Of a stretch of DNA of 64,000 nucleotides, positions 44,865-54,981 are shown in pieces. Numbering within the stretch: the stretch's first letter is position 1; each line of letters starts with the position of its first letter. Origin of the DNA: Nonlabens antarcticus (GTDB lineage: Bacteria; Bacteroidota; Bacteroidia; Flavobacteriales; Flavobacteriaceae); assembly GCF_015356755.1 (NCBI RefSeq), contig NZ_JADFCO010000064.1, forward strand, positions 351,651 to 415,650, in the 5' to 3' direction. Position numbers and translations under genes: made by a program. The notes beneath the pieces are model-generated. The model searched no databases, had not been told where the DNA came from, and was given only the letters and a program-made list of their open reading frames with translations.

Positions 44865-47486
44865 TTATAAATATCCTTTCGCCGCCTCAAGAGCAGCATT
44901 AATCCCATCAGGATTTTTACCACCTGCGGTTGCAAAATGGGGTTGGCCACCACCGCCGCCTTGAATGTGTTTTCCCAGCTCGCGAACGATGGTTCCCGCG
45001 TTGAGCTTTTTGTCATCGACTAGATTCTTGCTGATGATGACGGTGAGCGTTGCTTTATCGTCTGCGTTAGAACCTAAAATCATAAACAGATCTTTCACAT
45101 CGCGATCGATCTCAAAAGCCAGGTCTTTAATGGAATTTGTGTTCAGATCTGTTGCTGCAGCAATGAAATTGATCCCATTAATTTGAGTAGCGCTTGCGAT
45201 TAGATCACCTTTTAAATTTCCAGCCTTGTCGCGCAACAGCTGTTCAATCTGTTTCTTTAAAGTGCTATTTTCATCTTGTAAACCTTTAACCATTTCCACC
45301 GGATCTTGTGAGGTAGCTTTTAAAGCTACTTTAATATCATCCAGTGTTTCTGATTGTTGCTCAAAATATTCTTTAGCTGCATCGCCGGTGATCGCTTCAA
45401 TCCTGCGGATTCCTGCTGCAACCGCACCTTCGCTCTTAATTTTGAAATGCCAGATGTCGGCGGTGTTGGGAACATGGGTACCGCCACACAACTCGTTACT
45501 CGCACCGAATTTTACGGTCCGCACGACATCACCATATTTCTCGCCGAACAATCCTATAGCACCATCTTTGATAGCTTGCTCATAAGTGTTGTTCCGATTT
45601 TCCTCTAGTGCCAGATGTTCTGCGATTCTTGCGTTCACAAACTGCTCTACTTGTAGGATGTCGTCTGCACTAAGCTTAGCAAAGTGCGAAAAGTCAAAAC
45701 GCAAGGATGCATTTCGAACCATCGAGCCTTTTTGTTCCACATGATTTCCCAGAATCTTGCGCAACGCTTGATGCAAGAGGTGTGTGGCGGTATGGTTAGC
45801 TGCACTGCGCTTTCGCTGGTTAGTATCGACGACCGCCTTGAAAGAACCATTCAGTTCTTTAGGTAGGTTTTTAGTAAGATGAACGGTTTGTCCGTTTTCT
45901 TTTTTGGTGTCAATGATATAAATAGTGTCGCCACCAGCAGTTTCCAGGTACCCTTTATCACCGGTCTGTCCACCGCTTTCTCCATAAAACGGAGTCATAT
46001 TAAACACCAACTGATATTGATCGCCGTCTTTTTTACTGGTGACTTTTCTGTATTTGGTCAGGAAAACGTTGGCTTCAAGACGGTCATAACCTATGAATTC
46101 CTGTACATCGTCTTCTCTTAATTCTGTCCAGTCTGTTGTAGAGGTAGCACTTGCAGCACGAGAACGGTCTTTTTGTTCCTGCATCGCTTTGTCAAAACCA
46201 GCTTCATCCAGCTTCATTCCTTTTTCGCGCAATATCAATGCGGTCAAATCAATGGGAAAACCAAAAGTATCGTACAATTCAAAAGCTTTGGAACCTTCAA
46301 TTTCGTTAACTGATTTTGCTTTCGCGGAAGCGATCATAGAATCTAATAAAACCAGTCCTTGATCCAGCGTTCTTAAAAAAGAGTGCTCTTCTTCCTTGAT
46401 GACATTGGTAATTAAATCTTTTTGGGATTTCAACTCTGGGAACGCATCGCCCATTTGGTTTGCCAGCGTTTGAACCAGCATGTAAATAAAAGGTTCCTTT
46501 TTATCCAGATAGGTAAATCCATACCGTATCGCACGGCGCAAAATCCTACGAATTACATATCCAGCGCCCGTATTTGAGGGTAGTTGTCCGTCTGCAATTG
46601 AAAATGAAACAGCGCGCACATGATCTGCAATCACACGTATGGCGATATCATCTTCCTGTTTTTTTCCGTAAGAATGACCGGTGATGGTTTCAATCTCTGT
46701 AATGAGCGGTTGGAAAACATCTGTGTCATAGTTGGAGGTTTTTCCTTGAAGCGCCATGGCGAGACGTTCAAACCCCATTCCTGTATCCACATGTTGCGCA
46801 GGCAGGTTTTTGAGCGATCCATCTGCCATACGGTTGAATTGTATGAAGACAAGGTTCCAGATTTCCACAACTTGTGGGTGGTCGTTATTGACTAAGGTAG
46901 CACCATCAACGGCTGCTTTTTCAGCATCACTGCGCAAATCGACATGAATTTCAGAGCAAGGACCGCAAGGACCTTGATCGCCCATTTCCCAAAAGTTGTC
47001 TTTTTTATTACCGTTTAAGATGCGGTCCTCTGTGATTAATTCTTTCCAATAATCGTAGGCCTCTGAATCGCGCTCTAGTCCTTCACTTTTATCACCTTCA
47101 AAAATGGTGACGTAAAGGCTGTTTTTATCCATTCCATAAACGTCGATCAATAATTCCCACGCCCAGGCAATCGCCTCTTTTTTAAAATAATCGCCAAAAC
47201 TCCAGTTCCCCAACATCTCAAACATCGTGTGGTGGTATGTATCAACGCCCACTTCTTCTAGGTCGTTGTGTTTTCCACTTACTCGCAAACATTTTTGTGA
47301 GTCCGTAACCCGATTTGATTTAGGTTGGGAAATGCCCAGGAAATATTCCTTGAACTGATTCATCCCGGCATTTGTAAACATGAGCGTGGGATCATTTTTA
47401 ATCACCATGGGCGCACTGGCCACAATCTCGTGTTTTTTATTTTTGTAAAATTCTAAAAACGTACTTCTTATCAGTTCTGACTTCAT
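44865..47486 (-). CDS. alaS: Alanyl-tRNA synthetase
   Basis: 873 residues, full length. Class II catalytic core at the N-terminus ([15 protein letters not shown], then [13 protein letters not shown]), a middle tRNA-recognition part, the editing domain with [13 protein letters not shown] and CGGTHV, and a C-terminal DHHA1 domain ending [15 protein letters not shown] variant palindrome repeat is read as IASAKAK in the middle part. The start is divergent from the M23 peptidase gene. Confidence 0.98.
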   Translation of the reverse strand: MKSELIRSTFLEFYKNKKHEIVASAPMVIKNDPTLMFTNAGMNQFKEYFLGISQPKSNRVTDSQKCLRVSGKHNDLEEVGVDTYHHTMFEMLGNWSFGDYFKKEAIAWAWELLIDVYGMDKNSLYVTIFEGDKSEGLERDSEAYDYWKELITEDRILNGNKKDNFWEMGDQGPCGPCSEIHVDLRSDAEKAAVDGATLVNNDHPQVVEIWNLVFIQFNRMADGSLKNLPAQHVDTGMGFERLAMALQGKTSNYDTDVFQPLITEIETITGHSYGKKQEDDIAIRVIADHVRAVSFSIADGQLPSNTGAGYVIRRILRRAIRYGFTYLDKKEPFIYMLVQTLANQMGDAFPELKSQKDLITNVIKEEEHSFLRTLDQGLVLLDSMIASAKAKSVNEIEGSKAFELYDTFGFPIDLTALILREKGMKLDEAGFDKAMQEQKDRSRAASATSTTDWTELREDDVQEFIGYDRLEANVFLTKYRKVTSKKDGDQYQLVFNMTPFYGESGGQTGDKGYLETAGGDTIYIIDTKKENGQTVHLTKNLPKELNGSFKAVVDTNQRKRSAANHTATHLLHQALRKILGNHVEQKGSMVRNASLRFDFSHFAKLSADDILQVEQFVNARIAEHLALEENRNNTYEQAIKDGAIGLFGEKYGDVVRTVKFGASNELCGGTHVPNTADIWHFKIKSEGAVAAGIRRIEAITGDAAKEYFEQQSETLDDIKVALKATSQDPVEMVKGLQDENSTLKKQIEQLLRDKAGNLKGDLIASATQINGINFIAAATDLNTNSIKDLAFEIDRDVKDLFMILGSNADDKATLTVIISKNLVDDKKLNAGTIVRELGKHIQGGGGGQPHFATAGGKNPDGINAALEAAKGYL
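46317..46332. repeat. Palindrome variant TGCTTTCGCGGAAGCG, copy 13
   Basis: Variant inside alaS; frame gives ASAKAK. Same internal change as copy 5. Confidence 0.85.
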
Positions 47487-47571
47487 TCTTTGGGCTGTCG
47501 TAGCGGTTAATTACAATTTCTTACTTTTGTTATCGTTGTTTTGATGTTGAAGGTGATTCCGCTTTCTTTTT

Positions 47572-47587
47572 CGCTTTCGCGAAAGCG
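47572..47587. repeat. Palindrome CGCTTTCGCGAAAGCG, copy 14
   Basis: Perfect 16-mer in the divergent gap between alaS and the M23 peptidase gene; preceded by a half copy GCTTTC. Confidence 0.95.
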
Positions 47588-47702
47588 AAACAAAAAAGAG
47601 GTTCATACTGCACTAGATGCGGTACGATTGCGTAACATTTACAACTTTCCCACGCCTCACAAAAGCCGTGGAAATCAACGCAAAAATAGCATTTTATAAC
47701 GT

Positions 47703-48683
47703 ATGGCAAAGGTTAAGTACTACTACGATCCGGAAACACTTTCCTACCAAAAAGTAGAGCGTCGCAAGCGTAGAACTTTTGGTAATGTGTCTTTGTTCGC
47801 ATTCTGCAGTTGTCTAGTTGGCTTTCTGTTATATTTATTTGCAGGACAGATCTATGATTCTCCAGAGTTGCGCACCGTTAAGCGAGACAAAAAATTTGTT
47901 GAACTTCAACTAGAGAATATGGAGAGTGAGATAAAACAACTCACTACGGTAATTGAAGATGTAGAGAAACGGGATAATAGTATTTATCGCATCTACTTTG
48001 ATGCAAGTCCTATTAGTACAGAACAACGACAAGCCGGTTTTGGTGGTGTAAATCGCTATAAGAATTATGAGGGGTACACAAATTCTGATAAAGTCATATC
48101 ACTAAGAGAATCTATGGACCGTTTGAAAAAGCGCACTGCAATCCAAAGCAAATCTCTAGATGAAATTGCAATCCTAGCAAAAGACAAGGAGAAGTTACTG
48201 GCAAGTATACCAGCGATTCAACCCGTGCGTAATACAGATTTGACCCGCATGGCCAGTGGTTACGGTTACAGAACGGACCCATTCAATAAAACAAGAAAAT
48301 TCCATTACGGTATGGATTTTACCTCACCTAGAGGAACTCCCGTTTTTGCATCAGGCGATGGCGTTGTGGAGCGTGCAGATTCTAACAGTTCTGGGTATGG
48401 GAATCACATACGTATAGATCATGGATTCGGTTATGTCTCTTTATATGGTCACCTGCGTGCTCGTAATCCTTATAATGTAAAAGTGGGTCAGAAGATCCAG
48501 CGTGGTGATATAATTGGGTACGTCGGTTCCACTGGACGTTCTCAAGCACCACACCTGCATTATGAAGTTTTTAAAGATGGTGATCGCATCAACCCTATTA
48601 ACTTCTATTATGGATCATTGACTCCAGAGGAATTTAATGAGCTTTTAAAACAATCACAACAAGAAAATATATCCCTGGACTAA
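47703..48683 (+). CDS. M23 family metallopeptidase (LytM type)
   Basis: 326 residues. One N-terminal membrane helix (about 29-48), a coiled coil (about 60-100), then the LytM domain: HYGMDFTSPRGTPVFASGDGVV (His and Asp ligands) and HLHYEVFKDGDRINPINF (HxH). All zinc ligands are present, so an active cell-wall endopeptidase facing the periplasm is likely. Overlaps merR by one base. Confidence 0.94.
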   Translation: MAKVKYYYDPETLSYQKVERRKRRTFGNVSLFAFCSCLVGFLLYLFAGQIYDSPELRTVKRDKKFVELQLENMESEIKQLTTVIEDVEKRDNSIYRIYFDASPISTEQRQAGFGGVNRYKNYEGYTNSDKVISLRESMDRLKKRTAIQSKSLDEIAILAKDKEKLLASIPAIQPVRNTDLTRMASGYGYRTDPFNKTRKFHYGMDFTSPRGTPVFASGDGVVERADSNSSGYGNHIRIDHGFGYVSLYGHLRARNPYNVKVGQKIQRGDIIGYVGSTGRSQAPHLHYEVFKDGDRINPINFYYGSLTPEEFNELLKQSQQENISLD

Positions 48684-49009
48684 TGCACGTAGAACTTCCT
48701 GAAAAGCTTTATTATTCCATGGGCGAGGTGACCAGGGCTTTTGATGTAAATCCATCACTCATTAGATTCTGGGAGAAGGAGTTTGATATCATCAAACCTA
48801 AAAAGAACGCTCGCGGCAATCGCAAATTCACGAAAGATGACATCAAAAACCTACAGACGATCTATCATCTGGTTAAGGAACGTGGTCATACATTAGAAGG
48901 CGCACGAGATTATATGAAATCCCACAAAGAGGAAATCACCAATTTTGAAATCATCGCAAAACTTGAGTTCGTAAAAGCGGAGTTATTGAAGATTAAGAAT
49001 AATATGTAA
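48683..49009 (+). CDS. MerR-family HTH protein
   Basis: 108 residues. MerR winged HTH at residues 10-78 (YYSMGEVTRAFDVNPSLIRFWEKEFDIIKPKKNARGNRKFTKDDI), then a short helix (ITNFEIIAKLEFVKAELLKIK) without Cys, so no metal sensing seen. Translationally coupled (TAATG) to the M23 peptidase gene, a gene pair conserved in flavobacteria beside alaS. Confidence 0.9.
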   Translation: MHVELPEKLYYSMGEVTRAFDVNPSLIRFWEKEFDIIKPKKNARGNRKFTKDDIKNLQTIYHLVKERGHTLEGARDYMKSHKEEITNFEIIAKLEFVKAELLKIKNNM

Positions 49010-49091
49010 TAGTATATAATGACGAGTACAAGTTAAATAGGACCGTTGAAAAATATGTTTTCGAAAATCTGAACACTTTCTTATAAAATGG

Positions 49092-49111
49092 AGCCTTCAG
49101 TAATGGAGGCT
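49092..49111. terminator. Bidirectional terminator after merR
   Basis: 7-bp stem AGCCTTC/GGAGGCT with one G-T pair, 6-base loop, T-run after it; between convergent merR (+) and the beta-barrel gene (-). Confidence 0.7.
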
Positions 49112-49120
49112 TTTATCATA

Positions 49121-49945
49121 TCAAAATTTTGATTTGTAAACGATCCCTAGATTAATTGCTGGACCTATTCCCACATTTCTTCCATCGATGGTGTAAACAC
49201 CATTTATAAAAGCGCCTATTTTTTCTGATAATGGCTTAAAGAATGTCACACCCGTTCTTAAAAAATCAACTTCCAATTCCCGGAAGTTATTAGGCGCCGG
49301 ATTTCCACGGTAGTCCTTGCCTTCAATGGAATTCTGGTAGTCCAGGAAAACGTCTACATAATAGGACGATCGTGCGAAACCTAACTTTAGCGAACTCGCA
49401 TATGCATTTGATACTGGATCAAATTTGTAATCATATCCTGTTTGCGCCGTGGCAAAAAAGCCGCTGCTGTGTTTTGCATGAATCAAAATTCTGGCAGGAA
49501 TGCTGCTGGCGCGCTGGCCTATGGCGTTGCGACCTTCGGTTTGATAGTCTGATAGTGGAAAGGAAAAACCACTGGCGAGTTGGGCAGAAAGCTGGAGTTT
49601 TTCTAGCTCTAATTCGTAGAGCTTGTATTTGAATAAAATGCGAGCGTCTTGAAATCCTTTTTCATCGCCACTTTTTACATATGCGGCAGCCAGATTGAGG
49701 TCTATTTTATCAGTAATGCCATAAGCGACAAAAACATTGATGTTTTGAAAGGATTTATCCAGTTCGAGTTTGCGCTCTCCGGCGAGATAAGTAGGATTAC
49801 TTTCTGATCCCGCACCCAAGACAATCGTGAAATTTTTGCTTCCGTTATAAAATCCATCGGCCAGACCTTGAGATGTTGACCGGGAAATGGCAAGTAATCC
49901 AAGACTGATGAATATCAGGTAGGATCGGGTTGGGAAGTTAATCAT
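49121..49945 (-). CDS. Outer-membrane beta-barrel protein, transporter-like
   Basis: 274 residues. A signal peptide (SYLIFISLGLLAISRSTS), then alternating strands and a C-terminal Phe (YKSKF) as in outer-membrane barrels of about 12 strands (FVAYGITDKIDLNLAAAYV, INLGIVYKSKF). It resembles phenol-degradation-type (MetA) transporter barrels in layout. Substrate unknown. Confidence 0.78.
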   Translation of the reverse strand: MINFPTRSYLIFISLGLLAISRSTSQGLADGFYNGSKNFTIVLGAGSESNPTYLAGERKLELDKSFQNINVFVAYGITDKIDLNLAAAYVKSGDEKGFQDARILFKYKLYELELEKLQLSAQLASGFSFPLSDYQTEGRNAIGQRASSIPARILIHAKHSSGFFATAQTGYDYKFDPVSNAYASSLKLGFARSSYYVDVFLDYQNSIEGKDYRGNPAPNNFRELEVDFLRTGVTFFKPLSEKIGAFINGVYTIDGRNVGIGPAINLGIVYKSKF

Positions 49946-50119
49946 GGGTGTAGTGGTTGTGGAAACTTACGCAAATGGAAGTAAAACCGTTTCTTTAAAT
50001 CGTATTTAACCATGATCTTACAGTTCAGTGATGGAATCCTACAGTTGAGAAAGATGGAATTTTTATCGCTGTAATGTCTTCGCATATTTGAAGTATAATT
50101 AATTAAAAGCACTTGAATT

Positions 50120-50548
50120 ATGCAAACTATGATCACTTCCATTTTATTTGTTGTTGTTTCCGCTTTCGCGAAAGCGCAATCAACACCAGCCCCACAAACC
50201 ACTTACACCCTCACAATAACTGTAGAAAACGCACAAAATGATGAAGGCAAAATGATGTTTTCCTTAAACACAAAAGAGCAATTCATGCGTAGCAAACCAT
50301 TCCAATCTGGCAGCGTTGATATCAGTGATGGGCTGGCAACCTTTACGTTCACAGGCGTTCCAGCTGGAGATTATGGAGTGCTCGTGCTTCAGGACAAAAA
50401 TGACAATGGTTTTATGGATTATGAATCTAATGGGATGCCTAAAGAACCTTACGGGATGAGTAATAACCCGACGATTTATGGACCGCCTACTTTTCAAGAT
50501 GCGAGGTTCTCCCTCTCAGAAGACACTGTCTTAAAAATTACGATTTAG
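50120..50548 (+). CDS. DUF2141 secreted protein; signal cleavage site built from the palindrome repeat
   Basis: 142 residues. Signal peptide TSILFVVVSAFAKA followed by QSTPAPQT. The AFAKA comes directly from the GCTTTCGCGAAAGC repeat and supplies the A-x-A signal-peptidase site. The mature part is a DUF2141 beta-sandwich (FTFTGVPAGDYGVLVLQDKNDNG, EPYGMSNNP). Function unknown, often envelope-associated in flavobacteria. Confidence 0.88.
   Translation: MQTMITSILFVVVSAFAKAQSTPAPQTTYTLTITVENAQNDEGKMMFSLNTKEQFMRSKPFQSGSVDISDGLATFTFTGVPAGDYGVLVLQDKNDNGFMDYESNGMPKEPYGMSNNPTIYGPPTFQDARFSLSEDTVLKITI
50161..50176. repeat. Palindrome CGCTTTCGCGAAAGCG, copy 15
   Basis: Perfect 16-mer inside the DUF2141 gene; frame gives SAFAKAQ, the signal-peptidase site. 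Confidence 0.95.
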
Positions 50549-50566
50549 TAAAACATAGCTTCATTA

Positions 50567-50601
50567 AGGCCTGATATTTCCATAGGAGGTATCAGGTCTT
50601 A
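50567..50601 (+). terminator. Rho-independent terminator after DUF2141 gene
   Basis: 11-bp stem (50567-50577 with 50591-50601, one G-T), 13-base loop, then a T-rich tract. Confidence 0.65.
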
Positions 50602-50683
50602 TTATTTTCTTACTGTCAAATAACAATCGTTAATTTATAGCAAACCAGCTTCCTAATTAAAATGTGCACAATAACTTAGAGCC

Positions 50684-51595
50684 ATGAAAATACTTATTAC
50701 AGGAGCCACAGGATTGATAGGTTCAAAAGTTTCAGAAGTGTTGCGCGCTGCGGGACATAGCATAAATTATTTGACCAGCAGAGAAGAAGCGATCAAAAAC
50801 GAGTCTAATAACAAGGGGTTTCTTTGGGATGTTAAGGCAATGACCATCGATCCCAATTGTATTAGTGGTGTAGATACTATAATCCATCTTGCTGGAGAAT
50901 CGGTTTTTCAAAAATGGACGGAGGAAGCCAAGGATAAAATTATGTCCAGTCGCATCAATAGCACTCAGCTGCTTCTCAACTTATTAGAGGAGAGTGAGAA
51001 TCAGGTTCAACATGCCATAACGGCAAGTGCGATCGGTATTTATCCTGATAAGTGGGATGGACAGCCTATGAAAGAAAATGAAGTACCACCCACGGCTGAT
51101 AATTTTTTGGGCGAGGTATGTGTGGAATGGGAAAAAGTAGGTAAGAAATTCAAGGATCTGGGACTGAAACACTCCATAGTTCGTATAGGTATCGTGCTCG
51201 CTGCAAAAGGTGGTGCACTGGAACAAATGGCTAAACCCGTAAAACTATATGCCGGCGCTGGATTTGCCAGCGGTAAAATGTGGCAAAGTTGGGTAGCAAT
51301 TGACGACCTGGCAGGAATTTTTAAACATATTACAGAGAACGAATTGGTAGGTGTTTACAACGGCGTTGCCCCCAATCCTATACAGAATAGACCTATGATG
51401 GAAGCTATAGGAGACGTTCTGGGGAAACCTGTATTTTTACCAAATGTACCAGCTTTCATGATGAAACTAATTTTAGGAGAGATGGCTGCTACAATTCTTG
51501 CCAGTCAATATGCCAGTAGTACTAAAATTGAAGAATCAGGTTACCTATTTAAACTACCGCAATTAAAGCCAGCGCTTGAGAAATATCTAGATTAG
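50684..51595 (+). CDS. TIGR01777-type NAD(P)-binding epimerase
   Basis: 303 residues. Rossmann start KILITGATGLIGSKVSEVL, the IIHLAGESVFQKWTEEAKDKI block and the DUF1731 C-terminus (VFLPNVPAFMMKLILGEMA). The family is related to SDR epimerases and the cell-division SulA-like protein YfcH; substrate unknown. Followed after 4 bp by a small membrane protein. Confidence 0.94.
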   Translation: MKILITGATGLIGSKVSEVLRAAGHSINYLTSREEAIKNESNNKGFLWDVKAMTIDPNCISGVDTIIHLAGESVFQKWTEEAKDKIMSSRINSTQLLLNLLEESENQVQHAITASAIGIYPDKWDGQPMKENEVPPTADNFLGEVCVEWEKVGKKFKDLGLKHSIVRIGIVLAAKGGALEQMAKPVKLYAGAGFASGKMWQSWVAIDDLAGIFKHITENELVGVYNGVAPNPIQNRPMMEAIGDVLGKPVFLPNVPAFMMKLILGEMAATILASQYASSTKIEESGYLFKLPQLKPALEKYLD

Positions 51596-51599
51596 TGGT

Positions 51600-52037
51600 A
51601 TGATTTTAAATTACCCTAAAAGCAACTACTGGTTGCATCATAATCCGGATCTTACACTGATAAAAAATAAAAGTGAATTACAAAATTTACAAGCCGGCAC
51701 TACAGGAGATATCGAAATAGGCGAGAATGATAAGTTTGAAATCAAAATGGCACGATGGATTGAGAACGAGATGCCTGATTTAGATGAATCAAAAACGTAT
51801 GTTATACAGTTGAGTCATTTGGTTAAATGGATGAAAGTATTAGAAGTAGTGCTTATGTTGGGATTCATCATTTATGTCAACTTAGTAGACTGGCAATGGT
51901 GGACCATGATGATTTCAATCTTGGTATTAGTAGCTGCTCATTTTGGGCTGTATAAATTTATCCAGAAAAATAAACCTATCACTTTGATGGAGCAAAATAG
52001 CGCTGAATCTTATCATAATCTAGAAGTCAATTTATAG
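51600..52037 (+). CDS. Hypothetical two-helix membrane protein (145 aa)
   Basis: 145 residues. A soluble N-terminal domain with many charged residues (about 1-78), then two hydrophobic helices (about 83-101 and 103-120) and a short tail. No family recognised. It starts 4 bp after the epimerase stop, so one transcript is likely. Confidence 0.75.
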   Translation: MILNYPKSNYWLHHNPDLTLIKNKSELQNLQAGTTGDIEIGENDKFEIKMARWIENEMPDLDESKTYVIQLSHLVKWMKVLEVVLMLGFIIYVNLVDWQWWTMMISILVLVAAHFGLYKFIQKNKPITLMEQNSAESYHNLEVNL

Positions 52038-52288
52038 AAAATAATTTACTTCACTATCTATACGGCCTTCTCACAGGTTCACAGGTTTATATATAGCATA
52101 TGATCATAGATCATTGATACAGTGAATAAACTACTTATTAAATATCGAACCAATAGAGCATTCGCGTTATCAACATCTAGGCTGTAATATTTAGATTATA
52201 TAAGTCTTCAAATGTGATGGAAGAATAACGATAGAATCTGGTTAAGCCGGTAAAAATTTATAAATCCCAGATGATTATTAAACATAAA

Positions 52289-52310
52289 AAAGCCTCCGTA
52301 AGGAGGCTTT
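52289..52310. terminator. Terminator of the yceI-like gene
   Basis: 9-bp perfect stem (52289-52297 with 52302-52310), GTAA loop, T-run in both directions; 25 bp beyond the YceI stop on the minus strand. Confidence 0.8.
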
Positions 52311-52334
52311 CATCATCATCTAACCTAAAACTGA

Positions 52335-52988
52335 TTACTTAGTAGCAACCAGATTTACTTTTAATATTATATCGTCAGATATTGCTTTATCAGCAACAAT
52401 GTCAGTAAAGTTTGCAGACCCGTACTTAATTCCCCAATCTGTTCTATCGATCGTGAATTCTTCAGATGTCAACATCATTTTGTCTCCGTCATAAGTAACA
52501 TCAACTGGAAAAGAAACATTTTTCGTAACGTCTTTTAAAGTAAGGTTACCTTGTAATGTATTTCCGTCAAGTCCAGTTATCACAAATTTTGCAGTTGGAT
52601 ATTCTGGTGTATTGAAAAAGTCAGTTTGCTTACCGTCCGCCGTACCTTCTAGGTGTGACTTAAGGTTCATAGCACCTTCTTCATCTAGATCTGTTACTGT
52701 AATGGAAGTCATATCGATTGTGAACTCGCCACCTTCAACAGTTTCTCCGTTGACAAAAACGAGACCGTCTTTTACATCAATCGCCCCAGTATGGTCTGTT
52801 CCTGGCTTTGAACCTATCCATTCAATAGTAGAAGCAGCTGCATCTACATTGTAGGTTACTGCTTCATCGCTTGCCATAGCTTCTGTTTCTGCATCGGTTG
52901 CATCCACTTCGTTTTGATTGCTTTTGCAAGAAACAGTAAATGCTATTACTGCTGCTAAGCTGGACATTTTTAAGAAATTACGTGTCAT
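52335..52988 (-). CDS. YceI-domain lipoprotein
   Basis: 217 residues. Lipobox FTVSC (Cys 21), then the YceI beta-barrel (AASTIEWIGSKPGTDHTGAIDVKDGLVFV, LKDVTKNVSFPVDVTYDG, DRTDWGIKYGSANF). YceI domains bind isoprenoid-like lipids in the periplasm. Met 8 is a possible alternative start but would shorten the signal peptide. Own promoter and terminator, divergent to grpE. Confidence 0.93.
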   Translation of the reverse strand: MTRNFLKMSSLAAVIAFTVSCKSNQNEVDATDAETEAMASDEAVTYNVDAAASTIEWIGSKPGTDHTGAIDVKDGLVFVNGETVEGGEFTIDMTSITVTDLDEEGAMNLKSHLEGTADGKQTDFFNTPEYPTAKFVITGLDGNTLQGNLTLKDVTKNVSFPVDVTYDGDKMMLTSEEFTIDRTDWGIKYGSANFTDIVADKAISDDIILKVNLVATK

Positions 52989-53010
52989 TTTGATTGGTTT
53001 TATTAATGCG

Positions 53011-53018
53011 CAAAAATA
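53011..53018 (-). promoter_or_regulatory. Putative -7 promoter element of the YceI gene (TATTTTTG)
   Basis: Minus-strand TAnnTTTG match about 23 bp before the YceI start codon. Confidence 0.45.
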
Positions 53019-53137
53019 GATGTACCTACAATTAAAAACGTTAATATATTGCTAAATCTAATTCGGTGACATTTTGACACGAGCGGTCATGTGGCAGCAC
53101 TTTTGACTATTGCGTGCAGTAGCATTGAGGTTAAGTT

Positions 53138-53153
53138 CGCTTTCGCGAAAGCA
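53138..53153. repeat. Palindrome variant CGCTTTCGCGAAAGCA, copy 16
   Basis: Perfect 14-base core in the divergent gap upstream of grpE. Confidence 0.95.
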
Positions 53154-53205
53154 AACAATTTCTCTCACTACCTAACAAGAAAAAGAATTTTAAGAAAGTC
53201 AGGAT

Positions 53206-53745
53206 ATGGCAAAGAAAGATAATAAAGAAAAAGAAGAGCTTCTAGATGATCAAGTTGTTGAGCAGGAGCATTCAGAAAATGAGGTGGAAGAGCGATCTGT
53301 AGAGGATGTACTTGCAGAGGATTTACAGATAGAAAAGGACCGTTTTTTAAGGTTGTTTGCAGAGTTTGAGAATTTCAAGCGACGGACTGCCAAAGAACGT
53401 ATCGATCTGTTCAAAACTGCTGGGGAAGGCGTGCTTAAAGACTTGATTCCCGTACTGGATGATTTTGATCGTGCACTCATTGAAATAGGTAAATCAGAGG
53501 ATAAGCAACTGGCAGAAGGAGTGGTGTTAATTCATAACAAATTGCGCAATACTTTAAATTCTAAAGGACTTGAAGTGATTGATGTGAGAGCTGGAGATAC
53601 TTTCAATGCAGACTTGCATGAGGCGGTAACTCAAATACCGGCACCCAGTGATGATATGAAAGGAAAGATTATTGACGTGATTGAAAAAGGATATAAACTG
53701 GGAGATAAGATAGTACGTTTCCCTAAAGTGGTGATAGGACAATAG
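53206..53745 (+). CDS. grpE: Nucleotide exchange factor GrpE
   Basis: 179 residues. A long acidic, coiled-coil N-terminus (about 1-75) and the conserved head (RFLRLFAEFENFKRRTAKERIDLFKTAGEGVLKDLIPVLDDFDRAL, then LHEAVTQIPAP). Swaps ADP for ATP on DnaK. dnaJ follows 2 bp later. Confidence 0.97.
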   Translation: MAKKDNKEKEELLDDQVVEQEHSENEVEERSVEDVLAEDLQIEKDRFLRLFAEFENFKRRTAKERIDLFKTAGEGVLKDLIPVLDDFDRALIEIGKSEDKQLAEGVVLIHNKLRNTLNSKGLEVIDVRAGDTFNADLHEAVTQIPAPSDDMKGKIIDVIEKGYKLGDKIVRFPKVVIGQ

Positions 53746-53746
53746 T

Positions 53747-54889
53747 ATGGCAGATTATTATGAAATTTTAAGCGTTTCTAGAAGCGCTACGACAGCAGAG
53801 GTTAAGAAGGCATATCGCAAGAAAGCCATTGAGCATCACCCAGATAAAAATCCAGGGGACGCGACGGCAGAGGATAAATTTAAGATGGCGGCAGAGGCTT
53901 ACGAGACTCTAAGCGACCCACAGAAGAAATCTAGATACGATCAGCTAGGTCACCAGGCTTACACCTCTGGTGGTGGTCAGGGATTCGGCGGTGGTGGAGC
54001 AGGCGGCTTTGGCGGTATGGATATGGATGACATTTTTAGTCAGTTCGGCGACATATTCGGCGGCGGTGGCGGTGGCGGCGGATTTTCTGGTTTTGGAGGA
54101 TTCGGTGGCGGTGGTCAAAGGCGTGTAAAAGGAAAGGATTTGCGCATACGCGTTTCCCTTACTCTTGAAGAAGCTGCAAATGGCGTTGAGAAAAAAGTAA
54201 AAGTAAAGCGTAAAAAGCAGGCGGCTGGCGTAACCTATAAAACCTGTACGACCTGTAAAGGGTCAGGGCAGATAGCTCGCATTCAGAATACAATTCTGGG
54301 GCGTATGCAAACCAGTGCTCCTTGTACCACTTGTGGTGGATCAGGGCAAACTTTAGATAATAAACCAGCTGGAGCTGATGCTCACGGACTTATTACCGAT
54401 GAAGAAACGGTGTCTATCAAAATACCAGCAGGTGTTGAGAGTGATATGCGATTGAAAGTAGGAGGGAAAGGAAACGAGGCTCCTGGAAATGGGATAAGTG
54501 GTGATCTTCTAGTGGATATTGAAGTAAAACCCCATGCAGAACTACAGCGGGAAGGAAATAACCTTCATTATGATCTTTATGTAAGTGTTCCCGAAGCAAT
54601 ATTAGGAACTTCTAAGGAAATTAAAACAGTGAGTGGTAAAGTACGTATCCCTATCGATGCAGGAATTCAAAGCGGTAAAATATTAAGGTTGAGAGGTAAA
54701 GGAATGCCTAGTCTTAATGGTTACGGAACAGGTGATTTGCTGGTTCATGTAAACGTATGGACACCAAGAGACCTAAATAAGGAACAAAAAGACTTTTTTG
54801 AAAATATGAAAAATGACTCACACTTTGAGCCAGCGCCCGAAGTAGGCGATAAATCATTTTTTGAAAAGGTAAAAGACATGTTTTCTTAA
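53747..54889 (+). CDS. dnaJ: Chaperone DnaJ with a reduced zinc domain
   Basis: 380 residues. J domain 1-70 with HPD at 31-33, Gly/Phe-rich region about 74-124, client-binding C-terminal domains. Only two CxxCxGxG motifs are present (Cys 167/170 and 193/196); canonical DnaJ has four making two zinc sites. The retained pair corresponds by position to motifs 2 and 3, the zinc site needed for handing clients to DnaK. Works with GrpE and DnaK (dnaK not in window). Confidence 0.97.
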   Translation: MADYYEILSVSRSATTAEVKKAYRKKAIEHHPDKNPGDATAEDKFKMAAEAYETLSDPQKKSRYDQLGHQAYTSGGGQGFGGGGAGGFGGMDMDDIFSQFGDIFGGGGGGGGFSGFGGFGGGGQRRVKGKDLRIRVSLTLEEAANGVEKKVKVKRKKQAAGVTYKTCTTCKGSGQIARIQNTILGRMQTSAPCTTCGGSGQTLDNKPAGADAHGLITDEETVSIKIPAGVESDMRLKVGGKGNEAPGNGISGDLLVDIEVKPHAELQREGNNLHYDLYVSVPEAILGTSKEIKTVSGKVRIPIDAGIQSGKILRLRGKGMPSLNGYGTGDLLVHVNVWTPRDLNKEQKDFFENMKNDSHFEPAPEVGDKSFFEKVKDMFS

Positions 54890-54981
54890 GGAAATGTTAT
54901 GAAAAATAGAAAATTAAGTTATATTTGAGTGACCGTTGGTTAACCAACCAATTGTTATTTTTCTTTTTCATAGCAATTTTT

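Noticed and set aside
45226..46362. Long plus-strand open frames opposite alaS
   Set aside because: They are antisense shadows of a clear full-length alanyl-tRNA synthetase and show no domain of their own.
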